NCBI RefSeq assembly: GCF_000455345.1
Contig: NZ_HG315690.1
Coordinates: 2,952,339 to 3,016,338 of the forward strand
Reading direction: 5' to 3'
From: Halopiger goleimassiliensis
GTDB lineage: Archaea; Halobacteriota; Halobacteria; Halobacteriales; Natrialbaceae
DNA length: 64,000 bases
The notes beneath the pieces are model-generated. The model ran no database searches, was not told where the DNA came from, and worked only from the letters and a program-made list of their open reading frames with translations. Positions within the stretch are counted from its first letter, which is position 1. Every line of letters begins with the position of its first letter. Made by a program: the position numbers and the translations under genes. Below are positions 1-8,707 of this stretch, in pieces.

Positions 1-1
1 C

Positions 2-175
2 GACCACGGCCACGACGCCTTCCTCGTCGAACCCGAAAAAGTGGGACCGCCGCTCTCGGCATTCCTCGAGACCGGCCTCGAGGGACGGACCATCACCGAT
101 ACGACGACCGAGGGACGCGAGTCGTCCTCCTCGGAGACGTTCGCGCCGGTCCACACGAGCCTCTTTTCGGAGTGA
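2..175 (+). CDS. metX: Homoserine O-acetyltransferase, C-terminal end (partial)
   Basis: Only the last 57 codons are in the window, read in frame from base 2 to the TGA at 173-175. The fragment starts DHGHDAFLVEP, which matches the end of the alpha/beta-hydrolase fold of MetX, where the His of GHDAF is the catalytic histidine. It closes with FAPVHTSLFSE, a tail I recall from haloarchaeal MetX proteins. The enzyme acetylates homoserine with acetyl-CoA in methionine synthesis. The start and the nucleophile Ser lie upstream of the window. Other acyltransferases of the same fold are possible but less likely. Confidence 0.7.
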   Translation, partial: DHGHDAFLVEPEKVGPPLSAFLETGLEGRTITDTTTEGRESSSSETFAPVHTSLFSE

Positions 176-278
176 CGGGGCCGCGGCTCGAGGCGGTGAC
201 TGCCGTCTCCCGGGAGGTCCCGAAAAGAGGAGGAGCGAAAGCGAACACGCCGGAAACGAACGGAGAGAGCCGAAGCGC

Positions 279-644
279 CTAGCGGTTGCCGTGGTTGTCG
301 ACGGAGACGTACTGGTCGGCGAGCGCGTGTCCGGAGCGTCGGCGGGCGGCCCAGCGCTGGACGTCGCTGGCGAACAGGGCGAGGCCGGTCGATTCCGCGA
401 AGCGTCGGGCGGTCGGCGAGCGGAACATCGCGATGAGCGCCCACATCGAACCCGCCGAGAGCGCGCCGGCCGCGGAGAACGTCATCCCGAGGGTGAAGAA
501 CGTGAAGCCGTAGACGAACCCGATGGCCATCGAGGGGAGGCTCGTACCCAGCGGGACGCGAGCGCTCGCATCGCGCAGGGTCGGCGCGAGGAACACGATC
601 GAGAGGCCGCTTCCAACCATGAAGACGAAATCTTGCCACATCAT
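279..644 (-). CDS. Small membrane protein, function unknown
   Basis: About 121 aa. I start it at the ATG at 644 (a second ATG follows at 641) because the reading frame upstream looks non-coding and a TTATTAAC element lies about 30 nt before it. The protein has two or three hydrophobic segments (about residues 5-22, 38-62 and 66-80) and then a basic, soluble tail of about 40 residues with FRSPTARRFAES and WAARRRSGHALADQ. No family is recognised. It faces metX tail to tail. Confidence 0.55.
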   Translation of the reverse strand: MMWQDFVFMVGSGLSIVFLAPTLRDASARVPLGTSLPSMAIGFVYGFTFFTLGMTFSAAGALSAGSMWALIAMFRSPTARRFAESTGLALFASDVQRWAARRRSGHALADQYVSVDNHGNR

Positions 645-666
645 CGTACAACACCTTACTCGGCCT

Positions 667-681
667 CGAGTTAATAACTCG
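667..681 (-). promoter_or_regulatory. Inverted repeat over the putative TATA region
   Basis: CGAGTTA and TAACTCG form 7-bp arms with a 1-nt spacer. The centre is about 30 nt upstream of the ATG at 644 on the minus strand, so it coincides with the expected TATA position. It may be the promoter itself, an operator, or both. Confidence 0.35.
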
Positions 682-862
682 TTCGGTGCTGAAATCGGTT
701 CTTGGCGGTTATATTCACTGTTTCCGGGCAATTAGGATGTTGACTGTTCGCACGCCCGGTGCGAGCGGCGGACGGACGATCAACGAGGGGTTACCGGTCG
801 CCGGTCCCGACAACGGATCGGTCCACGCGCGGTAGCGGAAGATTTCGAACGCGGTGCCGAAA

Positions 863-2347
863 CTACCGCTCGAGGACGCCGCCGCGCTCGAGCACCCGAC
901 GGCCGGAGCGGACGAGTTGCTCCCGACGGGTTCGACCGGTCTCGTTGCGAAGGTCGCCGTGGCGTTTGCGAATCTCGCCGTCGACCAGCACGGTGTCGAC
1001 GGCGGCGACGCTCGCCTGGAAGACGAGCGTTTCGACCGGGTCGTGAACCGGCGTCGTGTTGACGTCGCCCGTACGGACGAGGACGACGTCCGCGCGCTTG
1101 CCGGGCGTCAGCGAGCCGATTTCGTCCTCGAGGCCGAGCGCTCGTGCGCCGTCGATGGTGGCGAACTCGAGGGCCTGGCGGGCGGTCAGCGACACGTCTT
1201 CGAGCTGTTCACCCGCCTCGACGGTCGGCTGGTTGTCCAGCGCCCGCTGGGTCTGCAGAGCGAACCGCGTCTGCGTGAACATGTCGCCGCTGACGTTCGA
1301 GACGATGTCGACGCCGATCGAGGGGATCGCGCCGGCCTCGAGGGTCTCCCGCAGCGGCGGCATCCCCATTCCCATCTGCATCTCGACCTCGGGCGTGGTC
1401 GTCACCGAGCCGCCCGACTCGCCGATCAGCGCGAACTCCTCGGCGGTGAGGCGATTGCCGTGGACGTAGTTGAGGTCCGGACCGAGTAGGTCGAGTTCCT
1501 CGAGGGTCTCGACGCCGCCTGGGCCGAGCGAGCCGATGTGCATCGACGCCGGAACGCCGAGTTCGCGGGCGAGTTCGATATCGTGGGCGGTTACCTCCGC
1601 GGTCGAGTAGTCGGGGCCGCGGATCCCCAGCGCCAGGGTGAGCAGGCCGTCGTCGGTCGGGAACCGCTCGTCGGCGAGTCGGCGGACGTCGTCGGGGTGG
1701 GGCTCCGTGCTCTCCTCCCACCACAGATCGCTGTCGTCGCCCGGCGGTCCGTGCGCGAAGACGGCGCGAATGCCGGCGTCCTCGAGCGCGTCGATCGCCC
1801 GGTTCGTGTGGCCCGGCGAATTGGCGACGTGGAACCAGTCCAGAATCGTCGTCACGCCGGCGTTCAGCTGCTCGAGCGCCCCGAAGAGGTTGCCCAGGTA
1901 GACGTCGGCGGGTTCGTAGTGGGCGCTGACCTCGCCGAGCATCAGGTCGAGGTACTCCATGAACGACCAGTCGCTGGCGACGCCGCGGACGCCGGCCTGC
2001 CAGGCGTGCAGGTGGGCGTCGACGAATCCCGGGGCGACGATCGCGTCGCTGGCGTCGATCCGCTCGACGCCCTCGGCGTCGATCCCCCTGTCGACGGCCT
2101 CGATTCGCCCGTCCTCGATCAGCACGTCGGCGTCCTCGAGGGTACCGAGGTCCGGATCGACAGTCACGACCGTCCCGTTCTCGATCAGGATCCGGTCGGA
2201 CGAGTCGGCGGGTCGCCCCCGTTCGTCCCCTCGATCGTCGGCCGCGCCGCCGACCGGGGCGAACGACAGCGCCGCCAGTGCGCCGCCCACACCCAGGTAG
2301 CTTCGCCGCGAGACGTCCGCGTCGGTTCGATAGGATTCCTCCGGCAT
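863..2347 (-). CDS. Tat-exported amidohydrolase (metal-dependent deaminase/hydrolase family)
   Basis: 494 aa from the ATG at 2347. The N-terminus has a twin-arginine motif SRRSYLG followed by a hydrophobic stretch, so export by Tat is expected. An amidohydrolase fold follows: the metal site VDAHLHAW (HxH) after an N-terminal beta-sandwich, then His in MHIGSLG, His in VHGNRL and the metal Asp in GVDIVS. The C-terminus has the usual LTPGKRADVVLV strand. The family includes AtzB/TrzA-like, guanine and hydroxy-triazine hydrolases. The substrate cannot be read from sequence. An exported member of this usually cytoplasmic family is somewhat unusual. Confidence 0.85.
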   Translation of the reverse strand: MPEESYRTDADVSRRSYLGVGGALAALSFAPVGGAADDRGDERGRPADSSDRILIENGTVVTVDPDLGTLEDADVLIEDGRIEAVDRGIDAEGVERIDASDAIVAPGFVDAHLHAWQAGVRGVASDWSFMEYLDLMLGEVSAHYEPADVYLGNLFGALEQLNAGVTTILDWFHVANSPGHTNRAIDALEDAGIRAVFAHGPPGDDSDLWWEESTEPHPDDVRRLADERFPTDDGLLTLALGIRGPDYSTAEVTAHDIELARELGVPASMHIGSLGPGGVETLEELDLLGPDLNYVHGNRLTAEEFALIGESGGSVTTTPEVEMQMGMGMPPLRETLEAGAIPSIGVDIVSNVSGDMFTQTRFALQTQRALDNQPTVEAGEQLEDVSLTARQALEFATIDGARALGLEDEIGSLTPGKRADVVLVRTGDVNTTPVHDPVETLVFQASVAAVDTVLVDGEIRKRHGDLRNETGRTRREQLVRSGRRVLERGGVLER

Positions 2348-2444
2348 CGGTCCGCCCGAGCGAACCACACGAGCGAAGTTGGACGTTGGTGTAGCATACT
2401 CCGGGACGGTACCGTTCCAGCCCATCGGACAGCGACGACGCGGA

Positions 2445-3089
2445 CTACCCGTCGGGATCGATGGCGCTCTCGATCGGGGTGTCGCCGCCGAAGAGCCTGA
2501 TCGTCTCGCCGACCGCCTCGTCGGTCTCGAGGCAGGCGACGACCGTCGCGGCGACGTCCGCGCGCGGAATCGCGTGCTCGCCCGCCTCGCGGTGCTCGAA
2601 GGTCGCCGCGATCCGACCCGTCCCCTCGTCGTCGGTCAGCGCCGTCGGGCGGAGGATCGTCGCCTCGAGCGGCGACTGCTCGAGGAAGTCGTCGGCACAG
2701 CGTTTGGCGACCCAGTACGGGCGCATCTCTTCGGGGTCGCCCAGGGGCTCGCTCGCGCCGAACGCGCTGATCATCACGTAGCGGTCGACGCCGCGCTCGA
2801 CGCAGGCGTCGACGGTGCGTCGCGCTCCCCAGAGGTCGATCAACAGCGTCTTGCCCCAGTCCGTGTCACCGCCGGAGCCCGCCGTGAACACGACCGCGTC
2901 GACCCCCTCGAGCGCCGACTCGAACGCGCCCTCGAGGTCGCCCAGCCGCGGCTCCCCGCCGCGCTCGCGCACGGCGTCGAACTGGGACTCGTCGCGGACG
3001 ACCCCGATCGGCTCGTGGTCGGCCTCGGCGAGTCTGGGGAGTAGTTCGCGACCGATGCCGCCGTTCGCACCGAAGACTGCGACGCGCAT
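2445..3089 (-). CDS. NAD(P)-binding atypical SDR (SDR_a5-like)
   Basis: 214 aa. The N-terminal MRVAVFGANGGIGRELL carries the GxxGxxG dinucleotide loop of atypical short-chain dehydrogenases. VDAVVFTAG and YWVAKRCADDFL (Y-x3-K) match the family's cofactor and catalytic regions. ATILRPTALTDDEGTG and RADVAATVVACL are typical of the NAD(P)H-binding SDR_a5 group. Such proteins act as NAD(P)H sensors or reductases, and the substrate is unknown. Divided by about 70 nt from serB on the same strand, so co-transcription is possible. Confidence 0.8.
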   Translation of the reverse strand: MRVAVFGANGGIGRELLPRLAEADHEPIGVVRDESQFDAVRERGGEPRLGDLEGAFESALEGVDAVVFTAGSGGDTDWGKTLLIDLWGARRTVDACVERGVDRYVMISAFGASEPLGDPEEMRPYWVAKRCADDFLEQSPLEATILRPTALTDDEGTGRIAATFEHREAGEHAIPRADVAATVVACLETDEAVGETIRLFGGDTPIESAIDPDG

Positions 3090-3161
3090 GGCAGGGGCGA
3101 CGACGGCCGACGCAAAAGTGGTGGGGACGGCACCCGCCGTGTGGCGCGCGTCGTGATCGGC

Positions 3162-3812
3162 TCAGTCGTCCTCGAGGACGCCCCGGTCGACCAGGACGTC
3201 GCGCGCCTCGGCCATCGAGGTGACGACGACCTCGCAGTGGGGTTCGACGGCCGGTTTCGGGTCGAAGCCGATCGAGAGGCCGGCGACCCGCAGCATCGGG
3301 AGGTCGTTGGCCCCGTCGCCGACGGCGACCGTCTCGGAGAGGTCGACGCCGACGTCGTCCGCGAGGTCCTCGAGCGCGTCGTCCTTCGTGCCCTCGATGA
3401 GCGGTCCCTCGACCTCGCCCGTCAGTTCCGAGCCGTCCTCGGTCCGGGGCAGGCGGTTGGAGACGATGTGGTCGACCGAGACCCCCTCGCGCTCGAGGGC
3501 GGCCGCGACGCCGCGTTCGAAGCCGCCGGTGAGGATGGCGGTGGTGACCCCCGCCGCGTCGAGGTCGGCGATGAGATCGGCCGCGCCCTCGCGGAGTACG
3601 ACTTCGTCGAAGGCGGCGTCGGCTTCCGCGGCCGAGAGCCCCTCGAGCAGGGCCGCCCGCTGGCGCAGGCTCTCGGCGTAGTCGATCTCGTCGTTCATCG
3701 AGCGTTCCGTGATCGCGGCCATCTCGTCGGCGACCCCGCAGCGGTCGCCGAGCAACACGGTCATCTCCGAGTCCGAGAGCGTCCCGTCGAAGTCGAAGGC
3801 GACGACTGTCAT
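3162..3812 (-). CDS. serB: Phosphoserine phosphatase
   Basis: 216 aa, the normal size for the short archaeal SerB. HAD motifs are complete: DFDGTLSDSE (nucleophile Asp7 and Asp9) at the N-terminus, ILTGGF (motif II), the Lys in GTKDDAL, and GDGANDLPML (motif IV). The cap contains the E-rich helix NDEIDYAESLRQR expected for L-phosphoserine binding. It performs the last step of serine synthesis in the cytoplasm. The start is at MTVVAFDFDG because residues upstream are not conserved-looking. Confidence 0.92.
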   Translation of the reverse strand: MTVVAFDFDGTLSDSEMTVLLGDRCGVADEMAAITERSMNDEIDYAESLRQRAALLEGLSAAEADAAFDEVVLREGAADLIADLDAAGVTTAILTGGFERGVAAALEREGVSVDHIVSNRLPRTEDGSELTGEVEGPLIEGTKDDALEDLADDVGVDLSETVAVGDGANDLPMLRVAGLSIGFDPKPAVEPHCEVVVTSMAEARDVLVDRGVLEDD

Positions 3813-3959
3813 GCGCCTCGATTGCGGCCCGCCGGATAACCCAGTTCTGGTTTTCGCTCGAGCAGATCCCCGTTGCCGCCACCCCAACGTTCACCCGGTC
3901 GCTGCCCGCAACTACGGTGAGACGATGACGTGGGATCGACGCGCCCGTGACCGGCCGCG

Positions 3960-4856
3960 ATGACGAGCGCCACGCTCGAGGTCGTCGCCTTGGCGCTCGT
4001 CCCGGCGGTCCTGTGGGGGCTGACGCCCATCTTCGACAAACGCGGGATGGCGGCCGGCGGCGGCTCCGTCCAGGCCTCGCTGGTCGTCGTGGTCGTCGAC
4101 TCGGCGATCTACTGGCTCGTCATCGCCGCGCTCTACGGCTCGAGTGCGTTCGCGGGGCTCACGCTCGAGGTGCTCGCGGTCTTCGTCTTCGCGGGCGTCG
4201 TCGGGACGGCCCTGGGACGGATCACCATCTTCGTCGGCGTCGACAGGGTCGGCGCGAGTCTCAACAGCACGATCCTGAGCACGCGGCCGCTGTTCGCGAC
4301 CGCCGTCGCGCTGGCCGTGCTCGGCGAGCCGCTGGGACCGGTGACCGGTCTCGGCGTCGTCGTCCTCGTGGTGGGCCTCTCGATCCTGACGGTCTCGCAG
4401 GGCGGCGACCGCGAGGGCTGGGAGCCGCGGGACCTGCTGTGGCCGCTCGCGGCCGCCGCCACCTTCGCCGTCGCCAACGTCGCCCGCCGGTACGGCATGC
4501 TCGAGACGCCGATCTCCGCGCTCGAGGCCGTTGCGATCAACGAGACGGCCGGTCTCGTCGCGCTCGCGGCCTACGTCGCGGCCGTCGGCGGTCGGGACGC
4601 CCTCGCGAAACCCAGGTCGTCGTACCGGTACTTCGCCGTCAGCGGCGTCCTGACGACCGCCGCGATGCTCGGCCTGATGGCCGCGCTGGGTCTCGAGGGC
4701 GGTCGCATCGCCATCGTCGACCCCCTCGTGGCGACCGCGCCGTTTTTCACGCTGGTGTTCGCCGCCGTCCTCCTGCGGGATCTCGAGCGGGTAACCCGCG
4801 GCGTCGTCGCGGGTGCCGTCCTCGTAGTCGTCGGGGCCGTCCTGATCACGCTCTGA
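3960..4856 (+). CDS. EamA/DMT-superfamily transporter
   Basis: 298 aa, with about ten hydrophobic helices in two similar halves (about residues 1-140 and 150-298), the classic drug/metabolite transporter layout. VLWGLTPIFDKRG begins the first half, and GRITIFVGVDRVGASLNSTI and the second-half helix starting AIVDPLVATAPFFTLVFA resemble EamA domains. It is probably an exporter of small metabolites; the substrate is unknown. It diverges from serB with a 147-nt gap. Confidence 0.85.
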   Translation: MTSATLEVVALALVPAVLWGLTPIFDKRGMAAGGGSVQASLVVVVVDSAIYWLVIAALYGSSAFAGLTLEVLAVFVFAGVVGTALGRITIFVGVDRVGASLNSTILSTRPLFATAVALAVLGEPLGPVTGLGVVVLVVGLSILTVSQGGDREGWEPRDLLWPLAAAATFAVANVARRYGMLETPISALEAVAINETAGLVALAAYVAAVGGRDALAKPRSSYRYFAVSGVLTTAAMLGLMAALGLEGGRIAIVDPLVATAPFFTLVFAAVLLRDLERVTRGVVAGAVLVVVGAVLITL

Positions 4857-4951
4857 TTTCTCCGGCCGTCTACAGGTCGCCGGTCGAACCCTGCGGCGAG
4901 AACCGGCCGAAATGGGCGCGTTTTTTGAGACCGGTTCCCTAATTGGGTGAT

Positions 4952-6163
4952 GTGACGGAAGTACTCCTTATCGTAGGGATCGCCGTCGCGATCTTCGTCG
5001 GCTACAACATCGGCGGCGCGACGGCCGGGGTCTCGTTCGGCCCAGCAGTTGGGGCACACGTCCTCTCGAAACTCGGCGCAGCGGTACTGATGTCGATCTT
5101 CTTCTTCGTTGGCGGCTGGCTCATCGGACCGGCGGTCGTGGAAACTCTCGGCGAGGACATCATCGAGGCCGAGGGGATGCTCACCCTCGAGACCGGCATC
5201 GCGATCCTGTTTTTCATCGGCGCGGCCCTTTTCTTCGGGAACTTCTTCGGCGTGCCGGCGTCGACGTCGATGACCGCCGTCGGCGCGATCGCCGGCCTCG
5301 GCCTCGCGACGGGAACGCTCAACTGGGCGCAGATGGGCGAGATCGTCTCCTGGTGGGTCGTCGCGCCGATCGTCGCCTTCTGGGTCAGCGGCGTCATCGG
5401 CCGCTACTTCTACCCGCGGATCAACCAGTGGGTCGCCATCTCGCGGCGCGAGACGCACCTCTGGGTGGTCGATCGCTCCTCGACCATTCCCCGTGTGAGC
5501 GCCGTCGAAGGGACCGAGCGACGCGAGGTCGTCGGCTCGCTGATCGTCGTCGCCATCGGCTGTTACATGGCGTTCAGTTCGGGCGCATCGAACGTCGCGA
5601 ACGCGGTCGCCCCGCTGGTCGGCAGCAACGCCCTCGCGTTCGAGGAGGGCGTCCTGACGACCTTCTCGAACATGGAGTGGGGCGTCATCATCGCGGGCGT
5701 GGCCGTCACGATCGGCGCGTTCACGATCGCCCGCCGGACGCTCGAGACGATGGGCAACGACATCACGAACCTGCCGCTGACGGCCGCAGTCATCGTGATG
5801 ACCGTCTCGGCGACCATCGTCAGTCTGCTGTCGGCGATCGGCATCCCCGTCCAGCTGGTGATCGTCGCGACCATGAGCATCATCGGCCTCGGCTGGGGCC
5901 GAGCGACCCGAACGACGACCGTCTCGGACGCCGTCCGCGGCAAGGAGAAAACCGCCGTCTCCGTCGGGGCGCTGACCGCCGAGGAGGAGGGTGAACAGGC
6001 CCCCGCGATCGGCGAGGAGGCCGTCGAGGACATCCCGAAGGCCTCGGAACTGTTCGATCCCTCGACGACCGCCCGCGTGATCCTCATCCAGAACTTCGTC
6101 CCCGTGTTGGCGACGATCGGCGCGTATCTCACGTTCCGGTTCGTCCCCATCTTCGGATTCTAA
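4952..6163 (+). CDS. Inorganic phosphate transporter, PiT family
   Basis: 403 aa from a GTG. A TTG at 4943 is also in frame, but a T-rich box at 4917-4927 sits about 28 nt before the GTG and family members usually begin close to [13 protein letters not shown]. The two family signatures are present: GYNIGG near residue 17 and [16 protein letters not shown] in the second repeat, with about ten membrane helices around a hydrophilic loop ending near LFDPST. It imports phosphate, coupled to Na+ or H+. No PhoU-like partner lies next to it. Confidence 0.88.
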   Translation: MTEVLLIVGIAVAIFVGYNIGGATAGVSFGPAVGAHVLSKLGAAVLMSIFFFVGGWLIGPAVVETLGEDIIEAEGMLTLETGIAILFFIGAALFFGNFFGVPASTSMTAVGAIAGLGLATGTLNWAQMGEIVSWWVVAPIVAFWVSGVIGRYFYPRINQWVAISRRETHLWVVDRSSTIPRVSAVEGTERREVVGSLIVVAIGCYMAFSSGASNVANAVAPLVGSNALAFEEGVLTTFSNMEWGVIIAGVAVTIGAFTIARRTLETMGNDITNLPLTAAVIVMTVSATIVSLLSAIGIPVQLVIVATMSIIGLGWGRATRTTTVSDAVRGKEKTAVSVGALTAEEEGEQAPAIGEEAVEDIPKASELFDPSTTARVILIQNFVPVLATIGAYLTFRFVPIFGF

Positions 6164-6387
6164 GGCAGACCCAGCTTCGCACACGCGAGACGGCGAGTTC
6201 GGCCCCCACCGGCAACACCTGCGGCTGTCAGGGCGGAATCGGGAGATCCCACCAGTCCAACCCCGAATATGGCGGGAAATTCTCACACACGTGGACAGTA
6301 TTTCCTCCAAACTGCTCGATTCTGGCTCAAAAACAATTTAGGACCGAACAGCAAGCTATACCAGTACGGGACGTGAACCCTCGAGTG

Positions 6388-6777
6388 ATGCCCACGGTAG
6401 AATACCTCAACTACGAAGTAGTGGACGACCAGGGATGGGACATTTACGATCCCGACGTCTTCGAGAAGGCTGCCGACGAAGGCCTCGACGACGAGGACTA
6501 CGGCACGCTCGACGTCGCCGAGGGCGAGTACATCCTCGAGGCGGCCGAGGCACAGGGCTACGACTGGCCCTTCTCGTGCCGTGCGGGTGCCTGTGCGAAC
6601 TGCGCCGCCATCGTCGTCGAGGGCGAGATCGACATGGACATGCAGCAGATCCTCTCGGACGAGGAGGTCGAGGAGAAGAACGTCCGCCTGACCTGCATCG
6701 GCTCCCCGGAGACCGACGAGGTCAAGATCGTCTACAACGCGAAGCACCTCGACTACCTGCAGAACCGCGTCATCTAA
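6388..6777 (+). CDS. fer: Halophilic plant-type [2Fe-2S] ferredoxin
   Basis: 129 aa, the size of the abundant ferredoxin of Halobacterium/Haloarcula. It has the acidic N-terminal insertion (about residues 10-40) seen in halophilic ferredoxins. The cluster ligands are Cys64, Cys69 and Cys72 in [10 protein letters not shown] and Cys103 in LTCIG. It is the electron acceptor of 2-oxoacid:ferredoxin oxidoreductases in the cytoplasm. The ATG at 6388 is preferred over an in-frame ATG 15 nt upstream. AAGCTATAC at 6353-6361 lies about 30 nt before the start and may be its TATA box. Confidence 0.93.
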   Translation: MPTVEYLNYEVVDDQGWDIYDPDVFEKAADEGLDDEDYGTLDVAEGEYILEAAEAQGYDWPFSCRAGACANCAAIVVEGEIDMDMQQILSDEEVEEKNVRLTCIGSPETDEVKIVYNAKHLDYLQNRVI

Positions 6778-6921
6778 ACTGGCTCCGACTCCAACGCGAT
6801 TTTTTGGACGGTTCGTACGAGGTCGACGGTCGTTCCTCGAGTCGCGCTGCCGTGGCCCAGCGGAGCCGCCGCCACGCCGGGAGCCGAAAGCGTAAGGAGA
6901 CCCCGCTTCCCACCAAGAGGT

Positions 6922-7911
6922 GTGACACTCGCGTTCGCGTCGGTTCCCGACCTCCTGCGGCTCGTCGCCCTGCCCGTCTTCGCCTGGATCGCCGTCCGCG
7001 ATATCAAGACCCGACGGGTTTCGGGCGAGGTCTGGATCCCGCTCGCCCTGCTCGGGGCCGCCCTCCTGGTCTGGGAGGGCTGGCTCGCCAGCAACGCCGG
7101 CGGGACCGTCTGGACGCACGAGTTCCTGCTACCGGCGGCGATCAGCGTCGGGTTCGTCGTCCCCATCGCCTACCTGTTCTGGTGGGTCGGCGGCTTCGGC
7201 GGTGCCGACGCGAAGGCCCTGATGGTGCTCGCGGTGCTGTTCCCGACGTTTCCCCAGTACGCCGTCGGCGACTGGACGCTGCCCCTCTCGACGCCGCCGA
7301 TCGGCGCGTTCTCCTTTACGATCCTGACGAACGCCGTCATCGGCGGCATGCTCATTCCCGTCGCCCTCGCGCTCCGAAACGCCGCGGCGGGCCGGTTCGG
7401 CACCGTGATGGTCATCGGCTGGCCCATCTCGTGGGAGCAGGTTCCCGAAACCCACGGCACGCTGCTCGAGTCGCCCGACGGCGTCTCCCGGAGCGGCCTC
7501 GACCTCGACGCGCTCCGGATGTACCTCCGCTGGCGCGGCCTCTCGCTGGCCGACGTCCGCGAGGCTCCCGACCGCTTTCGGGATCCGGCCACGCTCCCCG
7601 AGGAGCCGAACCCGCCGACCGACGGCGCGGTGACGGCCGACGTCCGCGTCGACGGCGGCGCGACGGCCGAAACCGAGCGCACGGACGGAGACGCAGCGTA
7701 CGACGATCCCTGGGGTGCCGAGGCGTTCCTCGACGACATCGATCACGGCGCGTACGGAACGACGCCCGAAGAACTCCGGGAGGGCCTCGAGACGCTCGTA
7801 CAGAAAGAGACCGTCTGGATCTCCCCCGGCATGCCGTTTCTCGTCCCCGTCTTCCTGGGGATGGTGATCGCGTTCACCTACGGCGATCTGCTGCTGGGGC
7901 TGGTGCTGTAG
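6922..7911 (+). CDS. pibD: Archaeal prepilin/archaellin peptidase PibD
   Basis: 329 aa from a GTG; GCGTAAGG about 29 nt upstream fits a leaderless TATA box. It is an A24-family aspartyl protease with several membrane helices. Catalytic Asp candidates are in WIAVRDIKTRRV and GGFGGADAKALM (the GxGD-type site). A long acidic, soluble insertion (about residues 215-300) precedes the last helix, a feature of haloarchaeal PibD. It removes class III signal peptides from archaellins and type IV pilins, so the pilin-like protein at 52113 is an expected substrate. Confidence 0.88.
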   Translation: MTLAFASVPDLLRLVALPVFAWIAVRDIKTRRVSGEVWIPLALLGAALLVWEGWLASNAGGTVWTHEFLLPAAISVGFVVPIAYLFWWVGGFGGADAKALMVLAVLFPTFPQYAVGDWTLPLSTPPIGAFSFTILTNAVIGGMLIPVALALRNAAAGRFGTVMVIGWPISWEQVPETHGTLLESPDGVSRSGLDLDALRMYLRWRGLSLADVREAPDRFRDPATLPEEPNPPTDGAVTADVRVDGGATAETERTDGDAAYDDPWGAEAFLDDIDHGAYGTTPEELREGLETLVQKETVWISPGMPFLVPVFLGMVIAFTYGDLLLGLVL

Positions 7912-8012
7912 CAAAACACCCGTCGAACCGAATTTCAGGACTGTCGCTACGTACTCGTTAGATTTTGGGTGGTGAGTCCGTATCGCAGCCATCGGTAGAA
8001 CTAACCGAGTTC

Positions 8013-8049
8013 GGATACTCTCAATAACCATGGATACCCTCAGTAACCA
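8013..8049 (+). promoter_or_regulatory. Tandem direct repeat, putative operator of the MNT/HEPN operon
   Basis: Two 18-bp copies, GGATACTCTCAATAACCA (8013-8030) and GGATACCCTCAGTAACCA (8032-8049), differ at two positions and repeat with a 19-bp period. They span the first possible ATG (8030) and lie just upstream of the next one (8069). The downstream gene encodes a wHTH protein, so autoregulatory binding is likely. Confidence 0.45.
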
Positions 8050-8707
8050 CTTCGGAACGACAATCGCGATGCCGGTACCCGTCACCCATCCGGAGATCTT
8101 CCGTCACGAAGCGACGGCGGCCGTCCTCTCGGTGCTCGCGGATCGTCCCGACTCGGAGTACGGCATTCGGGAACTCGCTAGAATCATCGACACGACGCAC
8201 AAGACGGTCTCGTCGGCGGTCGACGATCTGGAAGCCGTCGACCTCGTCACCTCCACCTACGAGGGTCCGAAACGACTCGTCCGGATCAATACCGATCGGT
8301 TGGACAAACCCGACGATCCAGTGCTCTCGATCCCGCAATCGGAGTTTCACGAACCCGTTCGGGACCTCGTGACCGAACTCACCGAGACGATCGATGAGGT
8401 TCTCGGAGTCGTCGTCTTCGGGAGCGTCGCTCGAGGGGAGGCAGACCGGCAGAGCGATATCGATTGCTTCGTACTCGTCGAATCGACCCAGGCAACTGCG
8501 CAAAAAGCGGCCCACGAAGTCGTCGATGAACTCAACGAACGTACGTACGACGGTGATCGGTACGGTTTCCACGTTCTCGTCGAGTCAGTCGACACTGCCG
8601 GCCAGTATGGCAGCCGGCTGCGAGAGATCTTCACCGAAGGGATTACGGTTCGAAGATCGCCGGAGCTCCAGCAACTCCAGGACGAGGTGCTCACCGATGG
8701 ACGATAG
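8030..8707 (+). CDS. wHTH-MNT nucleotidyltransferase, antitoxin of a MNT/HEPN pair
   Basis: 225 aa from the first ATG; an ATG at 8069 (MPVPVTHPEIF) would give 212 aa and leave the direct repeats entirely upstream. The N-terminal winged helix (about residues 25-85, RELARIIDTTHKTVSSAVDDL) is followed by a minimal nucleotidyltransferase domain with GSVARGEADRQSDID, the GSx10DxD motif that binds ATP and metal. In MntA/HepT systems this protein AMPylates and silences the HEPN toxin, and the wHTH suggests it also represses the operon. It overlaps the HEPN gene by 11 nt. A diverged paralogue lies at 33924-34613. Confidence 0.82.
   Translation: MDTLSNHFGTTIAMPVPVTHPEIFRHEATAAVLSVLADRPDSEYGIRELARIIDTTHKTVSSAVDDLEAVDLVTSTYEGPKRLVRINTDRLDKPDDPVLSIPQSEFHEPVRDLVTELTETIDEVLGVVVFGSVARGEADRQSDIDCFVLVESTQATAQKAAHEVVDELNERTYDGDRYGFHVLVESVDTAGQYGSRLREIFTEGITVRRSPELQQLQDEVLTDGR

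Noticed and set aside
4571-6310. 579-codon minus-strand frame opposite the Pit transporter
   Set aside because: Shadow; the plus strand has both Pit signatures.
8013-8049. Start of a CRISPR-like repeat array
   Set aside because: Only two adjacent copies with a one-base gap and no spacers; operator is a better reading.
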